A DNA stretch of 6,673 bases, from the NCBI GenBank assembly GCA_963169155.1, contig CAUJGI010000760.1:1-6673 (forward strand). Direction: 5' to 3'. Below are positions 1 through 6,612 of this stretch, in pieces. A program made the translations under genes and the position numbers. Below the pieces are notes generated by a model. That model had not been told where the DNA came from. It ran no database searches and saw nothing but the letters and a program-made list of their open reading frames with translations. Origin of the DNA: Chloroflexota bacterium (GTDB lineage Bacteria > Chloroflexota > Anaerolineae > Promineifilales > Promineifilaceae). The first letter of the stretch is position 1. Every line of letters begins with the position of its first letter.

Positions 1-2
1 GC

Positions 3-2492
3 GAGTACGCCTTTACCTATACGCTGGGCGGCGGTTCAGGCAACACGCCCACAGCTACCACCCCAGCAACAAGTACCACCGAGCCGACGGCCGTAAACAC
101 CCAAGAACCGACCCCAGGCGCCACAGGTGAACCTTCCTCCAACACTGCCCAGTTAGTTACCTGGACCTGCACCAGCTCTCCCTGCGATTGGGGCAGTTCT
201 ACCAACGGATACGCATTGGTGTGGCCCGGATCTATGGGGCCGCTCAATAATCGCCTGGGCTATACTGTTTCAGCCGGGATCTATTTGCCAGACACCGCGG
301 CTTCCGGCCTTTCTGTTTCACTTGCCTCTGGGACGGCCGGTGTATATGCTGGGCTGCCCAATGCTTCTTCCCACCGGGTGCTGGCCACCTTGCTGACCGG
401 ACAAACATACACAGTGTCTGGTCTTGCGGCAGGCGAAGTTGTGAGTGTGCAGAGTGATAATGCCTTCACCTACACGATTAACAGCAGTTCGCCAGTGAAC
501 ACGCCAACACCAGCGGCTTCGGCAACGGCCGTAACCACCACCGAACCAACCCCCACCAACACAGTCGTTCCTACAGCGGACTGTACGGATCCGTTAACCT
601 GTAACCCGGTTGATTCCATCGCCTCATACTGGCGCTGCAACATTGCCAATTGCAACAGCAGTGACTGGCCAGGAGCAGTTGTTAGCTGGCCAGAATGGGC
701 TGCTTATTCGAACAATTCGCGTTCTGGAATTAGCTCCAGAACCGTCTACAACTACCAGAACCAGCTGCTGTACCCCTACATGGGCTCTTGGGCCAGCGGG
801 TGTAAGGTTACGGCCGTTTCTGGCCTGGTCCTCATCATCGAATGGGAACGAGGCACGAATGTCTGGCGCGAAACCTATTTAACCACAGGACAAAGCCATA
901 CCATCATGCTCACCCCACCGGAAAACGGTGCCATGATCGAGACCATTGACGGCTACTCCCCGGCGATTGATTTCACCGTGGTGCTGGAGAACTGTACCCC
1001 CCAGCCATTGTCGGCTACCCCTACCGCTACTGCGGTGGGGCCTACCGCAACGGCCGTTCCCCCCACCGCAACGACTGTTCCACCAACAGCGACATCTATA
1101 GCACCAACTGCAACGGCCGTTTCGCCCACCGCCACGCCAATCCAGCCAACAGCTACACCTGTTGTGCCATCCCCAACAGCCCCGCCACCAAATGGCTTCC
1201 CGGCTACCGGTGTCCTCGATGATTTTAACCGGGCCAATGGCCCCATCGGCACCAGTTGGGCCGGGAATACGGGCGGATATGCTATCTCTAGCGGCCGTTT
1301 GGATGTCGGCAACGACGAGGATATTTATTGGAGCGGCAGCAGCTTTGCCACCAACCAGGAAGCCTTTGTGACGCTGCTTTCCATTAATTCCAGCAGCAGC
1401 GAAATTGGCCTGATCCTCAAAGCCCAAAGCGGCAGCGGCTACGGTGCCGGGCTCATTGATGTGGTGTACGATCCAGGCAACCAGCGCGTCCAGGTGTGGA
1501 CCTTTTCCACGAGCGGTGGATGGGTGCAACATGGCGCTAACATTCCCGTTACCTTCGTTAACAACGATCAGTTTGGCGCACGCGCCAACGCCAACGGCAC
1601 AATTGAGATCTTCCGTAATGGTAGTTCAATTGGGACACGCGATCTTTCTGGCTGGCCTTACGCCGCCAGCGGTGGCCATATCGGTTTGTTTAACCTGAAT
1701 GCTGCCAGCGCAGTTCTGGACAACTTTGGTGGTGGCAGTGTGGGGCAAACCCCGGCACCCACCACCACACCGGTGCCACCGTCGCCCACGCCAATAACAC
1801 CAACCGCCACCGCAGTTGGACCGACGCCCACAACCGTGCCTCCGACAGCGACGCCGGTTGTGCCTACGGCAACGGCCGTACCGCCCACCCCAACGCCCGT
1901 GGTGCCCACGCCCACCGCCACCACACCGCCAGCCAGCGGCTTCCCAGCCACCGGACTTCTGGATGATTTCAACCGAGCCAATGGCCCTGTGGGCAGCAGT
2001 TGGGCGGGTAATACAGGCGGGTATGCGGTGGCCAACGGCCGTTTAGACGTGGGTTCCGATGAGGACATCTACTGGAACGGTACCAGCTATGGCGCTAACC
2101 AGGAAGCATTTGTAACGCTAACCGCCATCGATTCCAGCGGCACAGAAATTGGCCTCATCCTCAAAGCACAAAGCAGCAGCGGCTTTGGCGCTGGGCTTAT
2201 CGATGTGGTGTACGACCCGGTGAACCAGCGCGTGCAGGTCTGGACGTATACCAGCTTTAGCGGTTGGACCCAACACGGTGCCGATATTCCCGTCACCTTT
2301 GTCAATAATGACCAGTTTGGCGCGCGTGTCATGGCGAATGGTACGATTCAAATATATCGCAATGGCAGCTCGATTGGGGTGCGCGATGTATCAACCTGGG
2401 CTTATATAAGCAGCGGTGGATATCTTGGCTTGTTTAATCTGAATGCCCAAAATGCCGTTCTAGACAACTTCGGCGGTGGGAATTCAAACTAA
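3..2492 (+). CDS. Modular secreted protein, C-terminal part, with two LamG-like domains and PT-rich linkers (5'-truncated)
   Basis: The frame is open from base 3 with no start, so the N-terminus, including any signal peptide, lies outside the window. The first ATG, at 216, falls inside a folded domain and is not the start. Order of parts: the tail of a domain (AFTYT, 9-23); a PT linker; a full domain with a WxCxxxxC motif (about 141-497); a linker; a diverged relative of it (about 576-1007); a PT linker (1008-1193); a LamG/concanavalin-like domain (1194-1739); a linker (1740-1937); and a second LamG-like domain ending the protein. No catalytic motif, membrane anchor or sorting signal is visible at the C-terminus, which ends about three residues past the last domain. 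The paired Cys residues suggest disulfides and hence an extracytoplasmic location. A role in binding glycans or surfaces is inference from fold type. This architecture is typical of Chloroflexota. Its link to the downstream glycan genes is unproven, since a terminator-like hairpin separates them. Confidence 0.85.
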   Translation, partial: EYAFTYTLGGGSGNTPTATTPATSTTEPTAVNTQEPTPGATGEPSSNTAQLVTWTCTSSPCDWGSSTNGYALVWPGSMGPLNNRLGYTVSAGIYLPDTAASGLSVSLASGTAGVYAGLPNASSHRVLATLLTGQTYTVSGLAAGEVVSVQSDNAFTYTINSSSPVNTPTPAASATAVTTTEPTPTNTVVPTADCTDPLTCNPVDSIASYWRCNIANCNSSDWPGAVVSWPEWAAYSNNSRSGISSRTVYNYQNQLLYPYMGSWASGCKVTAVSGLVLIIEWERGTNVWRETYLTTGQSHTIMLTPPENGAMIETIDGYSPAIDFTVVLENCTPQPLSATPTATAVGPTATAVPPTATTVPPTATSIAPTATAVSPTATPIQPTATPVVPSPTAPPPNGFPATGVLDDFNRANGPIGTSWAGNTGGYAISSGRLDVGNDEDIYWSGSSFATNQEAFVTLLSINSSSSEIGLILKAQSGSGYGAGLIDVVYDPGNQRVQVWTFSTSGGWVQHGANIPVTFVNNDQFGARANANGTIEIFRNGSSIGTRDLSGWPYAASGGHIGLFNLNAASAVLDNFGGGSVGQTPAPTTTPVPPSPTPITPTATAVGPTPTTVPPTATPVVPTATAVPPTPTPVVPTPTATTPPASGFPATGLLDDFNRANGPVGSSWAGNTGGYAVANGRLDVGSDEDIYWNGTSYGANQEAFVTLTAIDSSGTEIGLILKAQSSSGFGAGLIDVVYDPVNQRVQVWTYTSFSGWTQHGADIPVTFVNNDQFGARVMANGTIQIYRNGSSIGVRDVSTWAYISSGGYLGLFNLNAQNAVLDNFGGGNSN
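1017..1163 (+). repeat. 21-bp tandem repeat, seven units, encoding a PTATAV-type linker
   Basis: Seven consecutive 21-base units start at 1017, 1038, 1059, 1080, 1101, 1122 and 1143. Each encodes a heptapeptide of the form x-P-T-A-T-x-V/I (for example GPTATAV, PPTATTV, SPTATPI). Third codon positions differ between units, so the repeat is old or is kept at the protein level rather than freshly expanded. The segment joins the Cys-containing domain to the first LamG-like domain and is expected to be an extended, possibly O-glycosylated spacer (inference from composition). Confidence 0.85.
1194..1739 (+). repeat. LamG/concanavalin-like domain, copy 1
   Basis: This module of 182 residues begins GFPATGVLDDFNRANG and ends VLDNFGGGS. 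The pattern (LDDFNRANG opening, a GRLDVG strand, NQEAFVTL, GLILKAQ, RVQVWT, a G-x-I-x-I-x-R-N-G hairpin, GLFNLN) is that of the beta-sandwich fold found at the ends of many bacterial secreted proteins. I assign it by resemblance to the LamG/concanavalin A-like superfamily. No hydrolase active-site residues can be named. It aligns without gaps to copy 2. Confidence 0.75.
1797..1922 (+). repeat. 21-bp tandem repeat, six units, encoding the second PT linker
   Basis: Six 21-base units start at 1797, 1818, 1839, 1860, 1881 and 1902 and encode heptapeptides such as TPTATAV, GPTPTTV and VPTATAV. They have the same period and consensus as the linker at 1017-1163. A shorter Pro/Thr stretch precedes them (1740-1796). 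The segment separates the two LamG-like domains. The shared period supports duplication of a linker-plus-domain module. Confidence 0.8.
1938..2483 (+). repeat. LamG/concanavalin-like domain, copy 2
   Basis: This is a second module of the same length as the one at 1194-1739. Aligned by eye without gaps, 41 of 180 residues differ, about 77% identity. The differences are concentrated in the segment before the central Trp (WTFSTSGGWV against WTYTSFSGWT) and in SINSSSSEI against AIDSSGTEI, which are probably surface loops. Conserved cores include DEDIYW, NQEAFVTL, GLILKAQS, VTFVNNDQFGAR and VLDNFGGG. It forms the C-terminus of the protein. Confidence 0.8.
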
Positions 2493-2647
2493 TGTTTAGC
2501 CACAAAGTCTTACTACGATATTATGCGAAAAGGTGGAACTCCGCATTTTAGAAAGTTCGTGGGTTGGCATATTCGACAGTTCTTGTTGTATTGAACAGCT
2601 AGGCTGTCAGTTGAATAGCGATAACTTTATGTTTTAGTACATTAACT

Positions 2648-2681
2648 ACAGAGGCAATGACGAGATGTTCATTGCCTCTGT
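2648..2681 (+). terminator. Perfect 13-bp stem-loop, probable terminator after the secreted protein gene
   Basis: ACAGAGGCAATGA (2648-2660) is the exact reverse complement of TCATTGCCTCTGT (2669-2681), with an 8-base loop. It lies 156 bases after the stop of the upstream gene and before the next gene. No T-run follows on either strand, so it is not a classical intrinsic terminator. It could be a U-less terminator, a 3'-end stabiliser or a protein-binding inverted repeat. Confidence 0.55.
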
Positions 2682-2762
2682 GTTGCGTCAATTCATCAAT
2701 GGCAAAGAATTTAGAAGGGGATTAATGCTTCTTCTGCAGCAAAACAGCATTTCACCATGTGC

Positions 2763-2779
2763 CACAATCCTTAATTGTG
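2763..2779. promoter_or_regulatory. Small palindrome upstream of the first glycosyltransferase
   Basis: CACAAT (2763-2768) and ATTGTG (2774-2779) form an inverted repeat with a 5-base spacer, 29 bases before the ATG at 2808. Its size and place would suit an operator or a 5'-UTR hairpin, but a 6-bp repeat in AT-rich DNA can arise by chance. Confidence 0.2.
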
Positions 2780-2807
2780 TTGAGTAGTAAGTTATGGGAA
2801 AGATAAA

Positions 2808-3767
2808 ATGAACCTCGAAAAAACGGCCGTTTCGGCTGTAGTTTGCACGCGAAATCGTGGTGATAGTATTGTGGCAACCGTAGAAAGCATTCTGGCCAAC
2901 ACCCATCCCAACTTCGAACTCCTCATTGTTGACCAAAGCACCAATAACATCACAAAAACAGCCCTGCTGCCCTTCCTGAGTTTACCTCACGTACATTACC
3001 TTCATTCAAATACGATAGGTGCTGGGCATTCCCGCCAACTGGGCCTTCTTGAAGCCAAAGGTGACATTGTTGCTTATACAGACGATGACTGCACGGTTCC
3101 TTCTGAATGGCTAAGCACATTGGCCAATATCTTTGAAGTAGATACATCGGTAGGAGTTGTCTACGGAACTGTTCTTCCGGCGCCACACAATGAATCTGAA
3201 GGGACAGTCCCTCACAACACCTATACCAGGTCTCGCACCATCAGGTCTCTTTCCAAATATTCTAAGAGCATTGGCATGGGCGCTAACATGGCGGTAAGAC
3301 GTCACATGTGTTTATCCGTTGGCGGCATCGATCAAAATCTGGGTCCTGGCTCTCGATTTTTTTCGGGCGAAGATCATGATATGGCAATTCGGGTTTTAAT
3401 AAATGGCTGGGCGGTGCACGAAACGGCCGATACCTTTGTTATTCACGATGGTTTTCGCAGCTTCGCAGACTTTCGCAAACTCACCCGCCGAGACTGGTAT
3501 GCCATTGGTGCCGTTCATGCCAAATACTTTAAATGTAAATATTGGTCCATTTTGACCCTTGTTTTCTTTAACACCGTCATTCGCGGCTTCTGGCAGCCCG
3601 TTTCCTTACTTTGGAACGGAAACCGCCCACAGGGATTTAAGCGTTTTCTATTTTATTGGGAAGGATTCAGCGCAGGCATCCGCAGCGAGGTGGATTGCCA
3701 GAAGCATTTATTCCTGTCCAATGAAAACGCCCACTCTCTGAGCCAAGATCGAAGAGAAATGCCCTAG
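2808..3767 (+). CDS. Family-2 glycosyltransferase (GT-A fold)
   Basis: The 319-residue protein is predicted to transfer a sugar from a nucleotide donor to a growing cell-surface glycan at the cytoplasmic face of the membrane. The N-terminal nucleotide-binding strand is followed by CTRNRGD (13-19) and LLIVDQST (38-45). The DxD-type metal/donor motif is TDDDC (91-95, Asp92-94). GED at 187-189 matches the acceptor-side acidic motif of GT2 enzymes, where the catalytic base is expected. A hydrophobic stretch near 246-259 is too short for a confident membrane span but could attach to the bilayer. The start at 2808 fits the family N-terminus, although the upstream site (GGGAAAG, 2796-2802) is only a weak ribosome binding site. 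Base composition is more AT-rich than the neighbours, as often seen for exchanged glycan genes. Donor and acceptor are unknown. It is not closely similar to the second glycosyltransferase at 3872. Confidence 0.88.
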   Translation: MNLEKTAVSAVVCTRNRGDSIVATVESILANTHPNFELLIVDQSTNNITKTALLPFLSLPHVHYLHSNTIGAGHSRQLGLLEAKGDIVAYTDDDCTVPSEWLSTLANIFEVDTSVGVVYGTVLPAPHNESEGTVPHNTYTRSRTIRSLSKYSKSIGMGANMAVRRHMCLSVGGIDQNLGPGSRFFSGEDHDMAIRVLINGWAVHETADTFVIHDGFRSFADFRKLTRRDWYAIGAVHAKYFKCKYWSILTLVFFNTVIRGFWQPVSLLWNGNRPQGFKRFLFYWEGFSAGIRSEVDCQKHLFLSNENAHSLSQDRREMP

Positions 3768-3813
3768 AGGTTTGTCCGTTTTTAACTTTAGGTTTGGTAA
3801 ACGGGCAAATCTC
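3767..3813 (+). terminator. Imperfect hairpin starting at the stop codon of the first glycosyltransferase
   Basis: Bases 3767-3781 pair with 3799-3813 over 15 positions (13 Watson-Crick, 2 G-T) around a 17-base loop. The left arm starts at the last base of the TAG stop. There is no T-run after it. It may be a weak terminator or an mRNA processing or stabilising element between the two glycosyltransferase genes. The rest of the 104-bp gap has TTAACA at 3828, a fair -35 match, but only a poor -10 (CATTTT, 3851), so an internal promoter is possible but unproven. Confidence 0.4.
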
Positions 3814-3871
3814 GAAGATGCGTATTCTTAACAGGAATTATTTGTAAACGCATTTTTAAGCGAGCGCAACT

Positions 3872-4801
3872 ATGTCTACAACAACACCAAAAGTAAGCAT
3901 TGGTTTAGCTGTGTACAACGGAGAGGAGTTTCTTCAGGAAGCAGTGGATTCTATCCTGCGTCAAACTTTCACTGATTTCGAGTTAATTATTTCGGACAAT
4001 GCTTCAACGGATCGAACGGAAGAAATTGGCCGGGCATATTCGGCCCAGGATAACCGGGTTCGCTACCATCGTAATGCAACCAATATTGGTGGTGCAAACA
4101 ACGAGAATCTGACCTGCACCATGGCACGCGGCCAATATTTTCGCTGGGCTGCCCACGATGACGTGTGTGCGCCAACGCTGTTAGAGAAGTGTGTAGCGGC
4201 TCTGGATGCCAACCCTGACGTGGTATTGAGTTACGCGGCCATCGTTCATATAGACGCAAAAGGAAGCCCGTTAAAAACGCTTGATAGGGAAACGGGGACT
4301 GCAACCAAAGCCCATATGCGTTTTAGAGAATTGTCTGGATGGAACCACGATTGTGAAACAACCTACGGACTCATGCGTTTTGATGTGTTGAAGGCCACTG
4401 GGTTCCAGCGCAACTACACAGATTCGGATCGGACGCTGCTTTGCCATTTGGGGCTTTACGGCCGTTTCCATCGTATCCCCGAACCGCTGTTCTTTAAACG
4501 CATCCATGGCAACATGTCTACCATGATTTTTTGGGACTTTCGTGAAAGAATGGCCTGGTTTGGTGAGGCCAGCCGAAACAAAATTTCGTTCCCACACTGG
4601 ATGCAGTTTTTTCATTACCTGGAAATCATCACAAAAACGCCGCTTCCCTTCGGGGAAAGGATGCGTTGTTATTTACATATGATTCGCTGGTTAATCGACG
4701 AGCGACGCTGGGGCAAAATGGTTAAAGATGTAATCATTGCCTTGCGCAAAAAGCTTCGTCGGCCTAACCACATCCCTCTTCCGGCTGTCAGTGATAGCTA
4801 A
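3872..4801 (+). CDS. Family-2 glycosyltransferase, surface-polysaccharide type
   Basis: The 309-residue protein is a single GT-A domain glycosyltransferase expected to act in the cytoplasm or at the membrane face on a surface glycan. Visible motifs are the opening KVSIGLAVYNGEEFL (7-21), the donor-binding SDNASTDRT (41-49), the metal-binding HDD (95-97, in place of a textbook DxD), and YTDSDRTLL (182-190) with GRFHRIPEPLFFKRIH (197-212). The last two segments are typical of a GT2 subfamily in capsule and O-antigen-like clusters; Asp183/Asp185 lie where the catalytic acid is expected. The length is usual for the subfamily. The basic C-terminus (KKLRRP, 293-298) may contact the membrane. There is no strong ribosome binding site before the ATG, only AAGCGAGCG (3859-3867). 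The next gene starts 38 bases after the stop, so co-transcription with the sugar-nucleotide genes is likely. The sugar transferred cannot be told. Confidence 0.9.
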   Translation: MSTTTPKVSIGLAVYNGEEFLQEAVDSILRQTFTDFELIISDNASTDRTEEIGRAYSAQDNRVRYHRNATNIGGANNENLTCTMARGQYFRWAAHDDVCAPTLLEKCVAALDANPDVVLSYAAIVHIDAKGSPLKTLDRETGTATKAHMRFRELSGWNHDCETTYGLMRFDVLKATGFQRNYTDSDRTLLCHLGLYGRFHRIPEPLFFKRIHGNMSTMIFWDFRERMAWFGEASRNKISFPHWMQFFHYLEIITKTPLPFGERMRCYLHMIRWLIDERRWGKMVKDVIIALRKKLRRPNHIPLPAVSDS

Positions 4802-4827
4802 AAAGTCAGAAACAACAAATAAAGTTT

Positions 4828-4832
4828 GGAGG
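4828..4832 (+). promoter_or_regulatory. Strong ribosome binding site of the epimerase gene
   Basis: GGAGG lies 7 bases before the ATG at 4840 and fixes that start. It is the only near-consensus Shine-Dalgarno sequence in the window, which suggests this gene is translated more strongly than the glycosyltransferases. Confidence 0.8.
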
Positions 4833-4839
4833 TAATTAG

Positions 4840-5877
4840 ATGCGATTATTACTAACTGGTCATAAAGGTTACATTGGGCCGATTTTGGTACCAATGCTGC
4901 TGGCAGAAGGTCATGACGTTGTAGGCATGGACAGCGATATCTTTGCTGAATGTGCCTTTGGCGACCCCCCTGTAGAAATTCCGGAAATCCAAAAGGATAT
5001 GCGCGATGTGGAGCTGGCGGATTTAGCTGGCTTTGACGCCGTGCTTCATCTGGCTGGTCTGTCCAATGACCCAATTGGCAATCTTAACCCGGCGCTGACC
5101 TATGAGATCAACCACCTGGCTTCGATCCGCCTGGCTGAACTGGCCAAACAGGCAGGGGCCACCCGGTTTCTGTTCTCTTCTTCGTGCAGCACCTATGGTG
5201 CCGCTGGTGATGATGCGCTGACCGAGGAAGCTTCGTTTAATCCGGTAACGCCCTATGGCCATTCGAAGGTTTTGGTCGAGCAAGACCTGGCCAAACTGGC
5301 CGACGACGATTTTTCACCCACCTACTTGCGCAATGCCACCGCTTACGGCCATTCACCCCGCCCGCGTTTTGACCTGGTGGTGAACAGCCTGGTGGCTTAT
5401 GCCCACACCATTGGCTTGGTCTACATGATGAGCGATGGTACGCCGTGGCGGCCGTTGGTCCATGCCGAAGACATCTGCCGGGCCTTTATTGCTACGCTGA
5501 ATGCGCCGCGCGAAGTGGTGCACAATCAGGCATTTAACGTGGGGCGCAATGACGAAAATTACCGCATTCGTGAACTGGCAGAAATTGTGCAGGCACACGT
5601 GCCCAACTGCCGCATTGAATATGCCGAAGGCGCTGGACCAGACAAGCGCACCTACCGGGTGAACTTCGACAAGATCGCCCGCGTGCTGCCAGAATTCCAG
5701 CCGCAGTGGACGGTAGAAAAGGGCGTAATTGAGCTGTATGCCGCCTATAAAGAAGTTGGCTTGAAGCGGGAAGATTTTGAAGGGCCGCGCTACAAGCGCA
5801 TTGATCACATCAAGCAGCTGTTGGCAAGCGGCCGTTTAGGGGCAGATCTCCGCTGGCACGAAAAACAAGCGGTATAA
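4840..5877 (+). CDS. NAD-dependent epimerase/dehydratase (extended SDR), nucleotide-sugar type
   Basis: The 345-residue cytoplasmic enzyme probably oxidises a nucleotide-activated sugar at C4 and then epimerises, dehydrates or reduces it. The Rossmann motif TGHKGYIG (6-13, Gly7/10/13) opens the protein, and Asp31 at the end of the second strand favours NAD over NADP. FSSSCSTYG (112-120) carries the catalytic Ser (Ser115 by comparison with GalE), and YGHSK (139-143) gives the Tyr-x-x-x-Lys catalytic pair. WRPLVHAEDIC (203-213) is the usual substrate-side segment of extended SDRs. All core catalytic residues are present and the length is normal. The LSNDPIGNLNPALTYEINH segment (74-92) marks a subfamily often found beside sugar C-methyltransferases, as here. 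It is probably co-transcribed with the methyltransferase starting 33 bases downstream. The exact substrate is not readable; it is not an obvious RmlB or GalE. Confidence 0.9.
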   Translation: MRLLLTGHKGYIGPILVPMLLAEGHDVVGMDSDIFAECAFGDPPVEIPEIQKDMRDVELADLAGFDAVLHLAGLSNDPIGNLNPALTYEINHLASIRLAELAKQAGATRFLFSSSCSTYGAAGDDALTEEASFNPVTPYGHSKVLVEQDLAKLADDDFSPTYLRNATAYGHSPRPRFDLVVNSLVAYAHTIGLVYMMSDGTPWRPLVHAEDICRAFIATLNAPREVVHNQAFNVGRNDENYRIRELAEIVQAHVPNCRIEYAEGAGPDKRTYRVNFDKIARVLPEFQPQWTVEKGVIELYAAYKEVGLKREDFEGPRYKRIDHIKQLLASGRLGADLRWHEKQAV

Positions 5878-5910
5878 ATTTTTACACTTTGCAGTAAGAG
5901 AGAGTTAACT

Positions 5911-6612
5911 ATGGAACTGTTAGAAACAAAGCCCGCTGAAGCAGGAACCACCGAGCTGGAAGCCTTTAGCAAGGCAACCTGCCGTTTCTGCGGCAGCAAT
6001 TTAAAACACACCTTTGTTGATCTGGGCATGTCGCCGCTGTGCGAAAGCTACCTGAGCATGGATCAGCTCAACCAGATGGAGCCATTTTATCCGCTGTACG
6101 TCTACGTCTGCGATACATGTTACCTGGTTCAGCTGGAAGAGTATGTAACGCCAGAGCACATTTTTACGGAGTACGCCTACTTTTCGTCGTATGCCACTTC
6201 CTGGTTGGAGCACGTAAAAAAGTACACGCACCAGATGATCGACCGCTTTAAGCTACACAAAAACAGCTTTGTGGTGGAAGTGGCTAGCAATGATGGCTAC
6301 CTGCTGCAATATTTTGTGGAAAAAGGCATCCCTGTGCTGGGCATTGAACCGGCGCTGAATGTGGCCAAAGCCGCTGAGGCGATTGGTGTACCAACTTTGA
6401 CCGAGTTTTTTGGTGTGGAATGCGCCACCAAGCTGGCGGCTGAAGGCAAACAAGCCGACCTTATCGCCGGGAACAATGTCCTGGCCCAGGTGCCGGATCT
6501 GAACGACTTTGTGGGCGGTTTGAAGATTCTGCTCAAGTCGCAAGGGGTGATCACCAATGAGTTGACTCAACTGATGCGTCTGATCGAACAAATCCACGTC
6601 GACACCATCTAA
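5911..6612 (+). CDS. Sugar C-methyltransferase (SAM-dependent, zinc-ribbon type), stopped early by an in-frame TAA
   Basis: The product resembles the TcaB9/NovU/TylCIII-type enzymes that put a methyl group on carbon 3 of a keto-deoxysugar nucleotide. Those proteins run to about 400 residues; this frame gives 233. An N-terminal zinc-ribbon is clear: Cys24/Cys27 (CRFC) and Cys67/Cys70 (CDTC). YFSSYATSWLEH (90-101) is a family signature. The SAM motif is VVEVASNDGYLL (121-132), with GIEPA (144-148) and the post-motif NNVLAQVPDLNDFV (188-201). TAA at 6610-6612 stands where the family has Tyr in DTIYHEH, and HEH plus more family sequence follows in the same frame, so the C-terminal domain is cut off as written. 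It is probably a nonsense-mutated pseudogene or a sequence error near the end of a contig; readthrough is less likely. The start at 5911 follows AAGAGAGAG (5896-5904), a purine-rich ribosome binding site. It probably shares an operon with the epimerase. Confidence 0.85.
   Translation: MELLETKPAEAGTTELEAFSKATCRFCGSNLKHTFVDLGMSPLCESYLSMDQLNQMEPFYPLYVYVCDTCYLVQLEEYVTPEHIFTEYAYFSSYATSWLEHVKKYTHQMIDRFKLHKNSFVVEVASNDGYLLQYFVEKGIPVLGIEPALNVAKAAEAIGVPTLTEFFGVECATKLAAEGKQADLIAGNNVLAQVPDLNDFVGGLKILLKSQGVITNELTQLMRLIEQIHVDTI

Larger units (their letters stand above)
2493..2807. other. 315-bp intergenic region, no gene seen
   Basis: The region is visibly more AT-rich than the upstream gene and has no credible coding frame with a ribosome binding site. 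It holds a perfect 13-bp hairpin (2648-2681) and a 6-bp palindrome (2763-2779) near the next gene. TTGAAC at 2591 and TTGAAT at 2611 could be -35 elements, but neither has a convincing -10 at 16-18 bases, so I do not place a promoter. A promoter for the glycan cluster most plausibly lies after the hairpin. Confidence 0.7.

Noticed and set aside
216..218. ATG at 216 as the start of the secreted protein
   Set aside because: The frame is open and domain-like back to base 3, and this Met lies inside the Cys-containing domain just after the Trp-Pro segment.
879..1532. Long open frames on the opposite strand of the secreted-protein gene (also 953-1312 and 1658-2068)
   Set aside because: They mirror the stop-poor, repetitive PT-linker DNA. 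Their proteins are Gly/Val/Arg-rich shadows without domain motifs.
1017..1922. Regular 21-bp repeats as a CRISPR array or variable-number tandem repeat
   Set aside because: The units are contiguous without spacers, stay in frame and encode a PTATAV linker. Third-position differences argue against recent slippage.
2591..2639. Promoter using TTGAAC or TTGAAT as -35
   Set aside because: No acceptable -10 lies at the right distance, and the hairpin at 2648-2681 would follow any transcript from it.
2688..2936. Minus-strand open frame overlapping the intergenic region and the first glycosyltransferase
   Set aside because: It lacks recognisable motifs and overlaps the conserved N-terminus of a well-supported gene on the other strand.
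6484..6492. Gln193 in AQVPD, where some related enzymes have a functional His, as a second inactivating change
   Set aside because: The surrounding sequence is otherwise well conserved, and as I recall Gln is common here in this subfamily, so it is probably normal variation.
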